A stretch of 64,000 nt of DNA from Solirubrobacteraceae bacterium (lineage in GTDB: Bacteria > Actinomycetota > Thermoleophilia > Solirubrobacterales > Solirubrobacteraceae). The notes under the pieces were generated by a model. It was given only the letters and a program-made list of their open reading frames with translations. It was not told the origin of the DNA and searched no databases. Numbering within the stretch: the stretch's first letter is position 1; every line of letters begins with the position of its first letter. This document shows positions 58,444 to 64,000 of the stretch, piece after piece. The position numbers and the translations under genes were made by a program. Where the stretch lies: contig JALNWQ010000001.1 of assembly GCA_023230855.1 (NCBI GenBank), positions 1 through 64,000 of the forward strand, in the 5' to 3' direction.

Positions 58444-60075
58444 TCAGGCCGTCGCCGTCGCGGCGGCGGTACCCGCCGCGACGGGCGCCGCCTTCTCGCC
58501 CCGGATGAACGCGGCGCACCGCTCGCCGATCATCAACGTCGGGGCGTGCGTGTTGCCGTGGGTGATCGTCGGCATCGCCGACGCGTCACCGATCCGCAGG
58601 TTCGGCACGCCGTGGACGCGCAGCTCGGCGTCGCACGCCCCCTCCTCGGGGGTGCCGATGCGGGCGGTGCACGTCGGGTGGTACGTGTGCTCGACGGTGC
58701 TGCGGACCCACTGCGCGAGCGCGTAGTCGTCCTCGACCCACACGCCCGGGTTGAGCTCCAGGCCGCGCGTGCCGGCGAGGGCCGGCATCGCCGCGACCTC
58801 GCGCGCCTTGTGCACGCCGCGCACGATGGCGGCGACCTCGGCGTCGGTCGACAGCATGTTCAGGCGGACCTTGCCCTTCTGCGTCGGGTCGGACGATCCG
58901 ATCATCACCGAGCCGCGGCTCGTCGGACCGACGTACGACAGGCCGATGCTGAACGCGGGCCGGGGGTGCGCGACCTTGCCGTGCTCCCAGAAGAACAGCG
59001 GCGCGATGACGAGCTCCATGTCGGGCGCCGGCAGCGACGGGTCGGTGCGGAAGAACGCCAGCGCCTCGCCGACGTTGCTCGAGAGCTTGCCCTTGCGGGT
59101 CGCGACCCACTGCGCCAGGTGCTTGGGGTGGGTGATGTCGGCCAGCCCGATCTCGTCGCCGGCGAGCTCCCAGTTGACGAACTGGAACGGGTGCTCCATG
59201 AGGTGCCGGCCGACGGCGGGCAGGTCGACGATCGGGTCGACCCCGACCGAGCGCAGGTGGTCGGCGGGGCCGACGCCGGAGCGCTGCAGGATCTCCGGGG
59301 TGCCGAACGCGCCGGCGGCGAGCACGACCTCGTCGTTGGCGCCGACCGTCGTGACCTTCTTGCCCTGGGAGTACTCGACCGTCTCGACCCGCCCGTCGCG
59401 GACGATGACGCGGTGGACGAGCGCGCCCTTGACGATCGTGAGGTTGGGCCGCTTCTGCGCGGGGCCGAGGAACGCCGTGGCGGCGTCGTGGCGCATCCCG
59501 TTCTTGTGGTTGACCTGGGTGAACGCGACGCCCTCCTGCTGGGCGCCGTTGAGGTCGTCCAGTCGTTCGAAGCCGGCCTCGACGCACGCGTCGACGATCC
59601 GGCGCGTGACCGGATCGGGATCGTTCGTCTCGACGTGCATCGGGCCGCCCTTGCCGTGGTAGCGGTCGTGCAGGTCGGCGTTGTCCTCGCTGCGCTTGAA
59701 GTACGGCAGGCACTCCTCGGCGCTCCAGCCGGTCGCGCCCTGGTCGACCCACGAGTCGTAGTCGTACGCGCTGCCGCGCACGTACATCATGGCGTTCATC
59801 GACGAGCAGCCGCCCATGAGCTTGCCGCGCGGCTCGTGGAGGCTGCGCCCGAAGAGGTTCTCCTCCGGCTCGGTCCAGTACTCCCAGTCGAGCTTGCTGT
59901 TGAACTGGCTGGAGAACGCGGCGGGGGCGCGCACCGACAGGCGCTTGTTGTGGCCGCCGGCCTCGAGCAGCAGGACGCTGCGTCCCGGATCCTCGCTGAG
60001 GCGAGCCGCGATCACCGACCCGGCCGCACCGGCTCCGCAGACGATGACGTCGTAGCTGCTCTTCATGGGAGGCAT
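58444..60075 (-). CDS. GMC-family alcohol dehydrogenase (AlkJ-like)
   Basis: This 543-residue FAD enzyme has the N-terminal motif VIVCGAGAAGSVIAARLSE, GMC signatures GKLMGGCSSMNAMMYVRG and AGAFGTPEILQRSGVG, and the active-site tail HTYHPTCTARIG followed by NTHAPTLMIGE. The length and pattern match choline-dehydrogenase-like alkanol dehydrogenases such as AlkJ, which oxidise alcohols to aldehydes and feed electrons to quinones. ATG 60075 is taken as start; ATG 60066 is possible. It lies beside a PucR regulator, a ferredoxin reductase and a CYP153-type alkane hydroxylase, which supports an alkanol substrate. A short Ala/Thr-rich tail follows the domain. Confidence 0.93.
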   Translation of the reverse strand: MPPMKSSYDVIVCGAGAAGSVIAARLSEDPGRSVLLLEAGGHNKRLSVRAPAAFSSQFNSKLDWEYWTEPEENLFGRSLHEPRGKLMGGCSSMNAMMYVRGSAYDYDSWVDQGATGWSAEECLPYFKRSEDNADLHDRYHGKGGPMHVETNDPDPVTRRIVDACVEAGFERLDDLNGAQQEGVAFTQVNHKNGMRHDAATAFLGPAQKRPNLTIVKGALVHRVIVRDGRVETVEYSQGKKVTTVGANDEVVLAAGAFGTPEILQRSGVGPADHLRSVGVDPIVDLPAVGRHLMEHPFQFVNWELAGDEIGLADITHPKHLAQWVATRKGKLSSNVGEALAFFRTDPSLPAPDMELVIAPLFFWEHGKVAHPRPAFSIGLSYVGPTSRGSVMIGSSDPTQKGKVRLNMLSTDAEVAAIVRGVHKAREVAAMPALAGTRGLELNPGVWVEDDYALAQWVRSTVEHTYHPTCTARIGTPEEGACDAELRVHGVPNLRIGDASAMPTITHGNTHAPTLMIGERCAAFIRGEKAAPVAAGTAAATATA

Positions 60076-60264
60076 GACCGCCAGCCTCCCCGATGGGGGC
60101 GATGCCGTGGTTCGTCGATCGGACGGAACGGGCCGGGCGGGGTTCGGATGTTCGACGACCGGGCCAAGTGATCGAGCTCGTCGATCGCGGTCGTGACAAG
60201 GCGCGTCGGACGACGCCGACATCAGCCGCGTTGGGGGACGGACACGCACGGGTAGGATCGGACC

Positions 60265-61548
60265 GTGGAGGCCGAGAGCACCGTGAGGACGGGTCCGTCG
60301 CACTCACGCGAACCGCTGCCGCTCGTCGTCCGCGAGCTCGCCGCGGACCTGTTGCCGAGGACGCCGGTGCTCGCCGAGGACCTCACGCGGCACTTCTTCG
60401 CGACGGTCGACGAGCTGCCTGCGCGCGACGCCGCCCTCTTCGGCGAGCTCCTCGGCAGCACCGAGGCGAACATCGCGCAGGTCATGCGGTTGCTGCGGCT
60501 CGGCGCCGCCGCCGGCGAGCTCGTCGTCCCGGTCGAGGCGGCGGACTTCATGCGGGGGCTGCTCCGGCGCGGGATCGGCGTCGCCGCCCTCCTCCGGGTC
60601 TACCGCCTCGGTCACGCGTGGGTCTGGGACTACTGGTCGCGCGCGTTGCGGGAGCGGATCGACGACGTCGATGCCCTGAACGACGCGCTCGAGCGCAGCT
60701 CGGCGTTCATGTTCGCGTACATCGACCGGATCTCCGACGAGCTCGTCACGGAGTACGGCACGGAGCACGAGCGGATGGCCCGGAGCGTCGATCACCTCCG
60801 TGCCGACACGGTGCGCGCGCTGCTGGCGGGCGAACCGGTGGACGAGGAGGCCGCCCCGGCCCGACTGGGGTACGAGCTGCGCCGATGGCACGTCGGGTTG
60901 CGGATCAGCGCCCGCGGGCGCGAGGTCGGGGGGCTGGATCGTGCCGTGGGCGACATCGCCGACGCGCTCGGACTTCGCGATCCACTGGTCGTTCGCGCCG
61001 GGGCCACCCAGATCGACGCCTGGATCGGCGGGTTCGATCCTCCCGACCTCGCGCCGCTCGACGCGCTGGAGCTCCCCGACGGCGTGCGGGTCGCGGTCGG
61101 GGAGCCGGGTGCCGGAGTGCCCGGGTTCCGGGCGTCGCACGAGGACGCCGTCGAGGCGGCCCGGGTGGCGGACCTCGTCGGCGAGCACGCCGGCCCGGTG
61201 ACGCGCTACGCCCACGTCGAGCTCGTGTCGCTGCTGGCGGCCGACCTGCCCCGGGCCCGGGCGTTCGTCGCACGTCGACTGGGAGCGCTCGCGGCGAACG
61301 ACGAGCCGACCGCCCGCCTCCGCGAGACCGCGCTGGCGTACCTGGCCACCGGCGGTGGCACGACGCTCGTGGCGAAGGAGCTCTTCATCCATCCGAACAC
61401 CGTCGGGAATCGGATGAAGAAGGCCGAGGAGCTGCTGGGCCGGCGCGTCGCCGACGACAGCGTGATGCTGATCGCCGCCCTGACGCTCGCGACGGCGCTC
61501 GGCCCGGCGGTGCTCGACGGCGACCACGCCCGGCCGCCCGGGCGCTGA
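60265..61548 (+). CDS. PucR/CdaR-type transcriptional regulator, copy 2
   Basis: The product has 427 residues from GTG 60265. The N-terminal helical half includes GIGVAALLRVYRLGHAWVWD, which parallels the first PucR-type protein (25055). A central fold (YELRRWHVGLRIS) and the C-terminal PucR helix-turn-helix (LVAKELFIHPNTVGNRMKKAEEL) follow. It lies between the GMC dehydrogenase (minus) and the ferredoxin reductase/P450 genes (minus), and its promoter region is shared with the GMC gene (189-base gap). It is the natural candidate to activate this alkane-oxidation block. Confidence 0.88.
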   Translation: MEAESTVRTGPSHSREPLPLVVRELAADLLPRTPVLAEDLTRHFFATVDELPARDAALFGELLGSTEANIAQVMRLLRLGAAAGELVVPVEAADFMRGLLRRGIGVAALLRVYRLGHAWVWDYWSRALRERIDDVDALNDALERSSAFMFAYIDRISDELVTEYGTEHERMARSVDHLRADTVRALLAGEPVDEEAAPARLGYELRRWHVGLRISARGREVGGLDRAVGDIADALGLRDPLVVRAGATQIDAWIGGFDPPDLAPLDALELPDGVRVAVGEPGAGVPGFRASHEDAVEAARVADLVGEHAGPVTRYAHVELVSLLAADLPRARAFVARRLGALAANDEPTARLRETALAYLATGGGTTLVAKELFIHPNTVGNRMKKAEELLGRRVADDSVMLIAALTLATALGPAVLDGDHARPPGR

Positions 61549-61564
61549 CCGGTGCCGCCGGTCG

Positions 61565-62806
61565 TCAGCCCGCGACGACCGACGGCGCACGGAGCAGCTC
61601 CGCCAGCGCAGTCTCCGGATCGGTGAGCGCCGCGCGGTCCGGCGCGAGGCCCATGGTGATCGCGCGCTTCGCGAACATGAACTCCTGCGCCCGATTGACG
61701 CAGTCGGCGGCGATCAACCGTCCGTCGGCGAGGTAGAAGCAGGCGAAGTCGCGACCGGTCGACGGGTCACCGCGCAGCACGACCTCGTCGTAGCCGCCGC
61801 TCAGGCCCGCGATCTGGAGCTTCAGGTCGTACTGGTCCGACCAGAACCACGGTAGCGCCGAGATCGCCGCGTCCTTGCCGCAGATCGTCGCCGCCACGGT
61901 CTTCGCCTGCTCGACCGCGCTCGAGACCGCCTCGAGGCGCAGACGGCGGCCGTAGCGACCGTCCGGGTAGTTGGCGCAGTCCCCCGCCGCGAAGACGCAC
62001 GGATCGTCGGTGCGTCCGTGTGCGTCGATGACGATCCCGTCGTCGACGGCTAGGCCGGCGTCCCGGGCGAGCTCGACGTTTGGCACGACGCCGACACCGA
62101 CGATGACGCGGTCGGCGGGGACGACGTCGCCGTCGGTGAGCCGGACGCCGGTCACGTGGTCGTCGCCCTCGATCGCGGCGACGCCGACCCCGAGCCGCAG
62201 GTCGACGCCCTCCTCGCGGTGCACGCGGTCGTAGAAGGCGGAGACCTCCGGGGCGGTGACGCGCTGCAGGACCCGGTCGGCCATTTCGAGCGCCGACACC
62301 GCGATGCCGAGCTTGCGCAGCGACGCCGCGGCCTCCAACCCGATGTACCCGGCGCCGATGACCACGGCGCGCCCGACGCCGTCGAGGCCGGAGCGGATCG
62401 CCGCGGCGTCGGCGGCGTCGCGCAGGTAGTGCACCCCGGTGAGGTCCGCTCCGGGCAGCTCGAGTCGACGCGCCCGCGCCCCCGTGCACAGCACCAGCCG
62501 GTCGTAGCGCACGACCGCGCCGTCCTCGAGCTCCACGACGCCGGACGCCCGGTCGATCCGCGTGACGCGGCCCCGGCGGAACGCGACCCGCTGCTTCTCG
62601 TAGAACTCGGGCTTGCGGATGAGCAGGTCGTCGAGCGTCGACTCGCCGGACAGCAGCGCCTTGGACAGCGGCGGGCGCTGGTAGGGCAGCGACGGCTCGT
62701 CACCGATCAGCTCGATCTCGCCCTCGCACCCGTGCTGCCGCAGGCTCCCGCACAGCTGCGCGGCGGCGTGGCTGGCGCCGACGATGACGACCCGCTCTGC
62801 GTCCAT
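61565..62806 (-). CDS. Ferredoxin reductase (NAD(P)H-dependent, P450 type)
   Basis: This 413-residue flavoprotein passes electrons from NAD(P)H to a ferredoxin serving a P450. The FAD motif is VVIVGASHAAAQLCGSLRQ near the start, the NAD(P) motif AVVIGAGYIGLEAAASLRK is at about 155, and the second FAD element is FAAGDCANYPD. The C-terminal segment around WFWSDQYDLKLQIAGL is characteristic of putidaredoxin-reductase relatives. It is 31 bases downstream of a CYP153-type P450 on the same strand. CYP153 operons often encode a [2Fe-2S] ferredoxin too; none is between or downstream of these genes here. Confidence 0.94.
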   Translation of the reverse strand: MDAERVVIVGASHAAAQLCGSLRQHGCEGEIELIGDEPSLPYQRPPLSKALLSGESTLDDLLIRKPEFYEKQRVAFRRGRVTRIDRASGVVELEDGAVVRYDRLVLCTGARARRLELPGADLTGVHYLRDAADAAAIRSGLDGVGRAVVIGAGYIGLEAAASLRKLGIAVSALEMADRVLQRVTAPEVSAFYDRVHREEGVDLRLGVGVAAIEGDDHVTGVRLTDGDVVPADRVIVGVGVVPNVELARDAGLAVDDGIVIDAHGRTDDPCVFAAGDCANYPDGRYGRRLRLEAVSSAVEQAKTVAATICGKDAAISALPWFWSDQYDLKLQIAGLSGGYDEVVLRGDPSTGRDFACFYLADGRLIAADCVNRAQEFMFAKRAITMGLAPDRAALTDPETALAELLRAPSVVAG

Positions 62807-62837
62807 CCCGTTCTCCGCTCTCCGTCGTCGTGTGGGC

Positions 62838-64000
62838 TCAGGCGGCCGTCGTCGCGGCGGCGCCGGCGACCACGGCGTCGGAGCGGTCGGCCTTGGGGGT
62901 GACCCGCACCATCATCCGGTCGTAGCCCTTGACGAAGTTCGACTGGACGTACTCGGGCTCACCGACGACGTCGATCCGGTCGAACCGCTCGAGGAGCTCC
63001 TCCCACAGGATCCGCAGCTGCATCTCCGCGAGCCGGTTGCCCATGCACCGGTGCACGCCGAACCCGAACGAGATGTGGTTGCGGGCGTTGGGACGGTCGA
63101 TGATGAGTCGGTCGGCGTCCTCGAACTTCTCCTCGTCGCGGTTGCCCGACGCGTACCACATGATCACCTGGTCGCCCTTGCGGATGAACTGCCCGCCGAA
63201 GTGGACGTTCTGCTTGGCGACCCGCCGCATGTACGCCAGCGGCGTCTGCCAGCGGATGATCTCGGACACCATGTTGGGGATGAGCGACGGGTCGGCCTTG
63301 AGCTTCTCGAACTCGTCCGGGAACTGGTTGAGCGCGTAGACGCCGCCGGACATCGAGTTGCGGGTGGTGTCGTTGCCGCCGACGATGAGCAGCGTGAGGT
63401 TGCCGAGGAACTCGAGCGGCTTCTTGATGAGGTCCTTGGTGTCCTCGGACGTCTGCATCAGGGTGATGAGGTCGAACCCGTCGGGCTCGCCGGCCTCGCG
63501 GCGCGCCGCCTTGTCGTGCCACAGCGCGACGAAGGCCTCGGCCATCTCCTCCGCGGCGGCGTAGAACTCGTCCTGGTGCGTGGTGCCACCGGTCCCCTCG
63601 GCCGTGCCGCTGATCGCGTCGGACCAGTAGGTGAGCTTGCGCCGCTGCTCGTAGGGAAAGTCGAGGAGCGTCGCCAACACCCGGCCGGTGAGCTCGATGG
63701 AGACTTTGTCGACCCAGTCGAACGGCTCGTCGGTCGGCAGGCCGTCGAGCACCTCCTGGATCCGCTCGCGGATGAGGGACTCCATCTCGCGGAGGTTGCG
63801 CGGGGCGACGACGCCCTGGACGGCCTTGCGCTGGACGTCGTGCTTGGGCGGGTCCATCGCGATGAACATCGCGATGTCGAGCGGCGGCGGCCCGAGGATG
63901 ATGTGCGGCTCGGCCGAGAAGAGCGTCGGGTTGGAGTCGACGGCCTGGATGTCGGCGTAGCGGGTGATCGACCAGAACGGGCCGAAGGGGCTGTCCGCGA
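62838..64000 (-). CDS. CYP153-type alkane-hydroxylase P450 (5' end outside the window)
   Basis: The frame is open to the window edge, so the N-terminus (about 60-80 residues) is missing. The visible part contains FIAMDPPKHDVQRKAV, the I-helix GGNDTTRNS, ExxR in VSEIIRWQT, and the heme loop FGFGVHRCMGNRLAE. The stretch RILWEELLERFDRIDVVGEP followed by VQSNFVKGYDRM is highly characteristic of CYP153, the family of terminal alkane hydroxylases. The enzyme would convert medium-chain alkanes to 1-alkanols. With the adjacent ferredoxin reductase and the GMC alcohol dehydrogenase it forms an alkane-to-aldehyde module. The subfamily call rests on this C-terminal pattern. Confidence 0.93.
   Translation of the reverse strand, partial: ADSPFGPFWSITRYADIQAVDSNPTLFSAEPHIILGPPPLDIAMFIAMDPPKHDVQRKAVQGVVAPRNLREMESLIRERIQEVLDGLPTDEPFDWVDKVSIELTGRVLATLLDFPYEQRRKLTYWSDAISGTAEGTGGTTHQDEFYAAAEEMAEAFVALWHDKAARREAGEPDGFDLITLMQTSEDTKDLIKKPLEFLGNLTLLIVGGNDTTRNSMSGGVYALNQFPDEFEKLKADPSLIPNMVSEIIRWQTPLAYMRRVAKQNVHFGGQFIRKGDQVIMWYASGNRDEEKFEDADRLIIDRPNARNHISFGFGVHRCMGNRLAEMQLRILWEELLERFDRIDVVGEPEYVQSNFVKGYDRMMVRVTPKADRSDAVVAGAAATTAA

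Noticed and set aside
1..64000. CRISPR arrays, tRNA or rRNA genes, transposases, phage genes
   Set aside because: No regularly spaced repeats, cloverleaf-like sequences with tRNA consensus, rRNA-like stretches or transposase/integrase motifs were recognised on either strand.

Overview
The window is a 64-kb piece of chromosome from a very GC-rich actinobacterium. Nearly all genes use G/C-ending codons, GTG starts are common, and genes often overlap by 4 bases. Mycofactocin biosynthesis, Mce lipid importers, wax-ester/DGAT acyltransferase, several P450s and a DUF6174-type protein together suggest the Thermoleophilia/Solirubrobacterales (Patulibacter or Conexibacter-like) rather than Mycobacterium. 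That placement is an inference from gene content, not a phylogeny. No rRNA, tRNA, CRISPR array, integrase or insertion sequence was seen.

Layout. 1-2557: the tail of one mce operon: a broken mceE-like end, an mceF-like gene with a one-base frameshift in a run of seven G, and an mce-associated gene of unknown function. 2568-10241: a complete mycofactocin cluster, mftA-B-C-D-E-F-G in canonical order plus a TetR regulator; mftA begins 10 bases after the mce tail. 10339-12282 (minus): an acyl-CoA dehydrogenase/SDR pair. 12736-24693: a full mce transporter operon: SCP2-like protein, Mkl-type ATPase, two YrbE permeases, six Mce proteins and a second copy of the mce-associated gene. 24732-28283: rubredoxin, a PucR-type regulator, a GAF/LuxR-type regulator and a TetR regulator. 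28331-31283: an unrecognised gene with two apparent frameshifts, followed by an AttH/CrtC-like protein. 31422-38513 (minus): a glycerolipid block (plsB, HAD-plsC fusion, gpsA, WS/DGAT, monoacylglycerol-lipase-like hydrolase). 38676-48337: two P450s, an acyl-CoA synthetase, a second GAF/LuxR regulator, a small SCP2 protein, a zinc alcohol dehydrogenase and a hydrolase. 47729-51210: a SNF2 helicase with an unknown partner. 51289-58421: TetR, a flavoprotein, three SDRs, a coiled-coil/winged-helix protein, a glutaryl-CoA-dehydrogenase-like enzyme and a DUF6174-like fragment. 58444-64000: an alkane-oxidation block (GMC alcohol dehydrogenase, PucR regulator, ferredoxin reductase, CYP153-type P450 cut by the window end).

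How the genes could work together (inference): Mce complexes import sterols, fatty acids or other hydrophobic compounds. P450s, with a ferredoxin reductase and perhaps the rubredoxin, hydroxylate alkyl or sterol chains. GMC, zinc and mycofactocin-linked dehydrogenases oxidise the alcohols. FadD, acyl-CoA dehydrogenases and SDRs carry the acids through beta-oxidation-like steps, and surplus acyl-CoA is stored as wax ester or triacylglycerol by the PlsB/PlsC/WS-DGAT block. The least explained parts are the mce-associated gene family, the frameshifted gene with its AttH-like partner, and the SNF2 partner protein.
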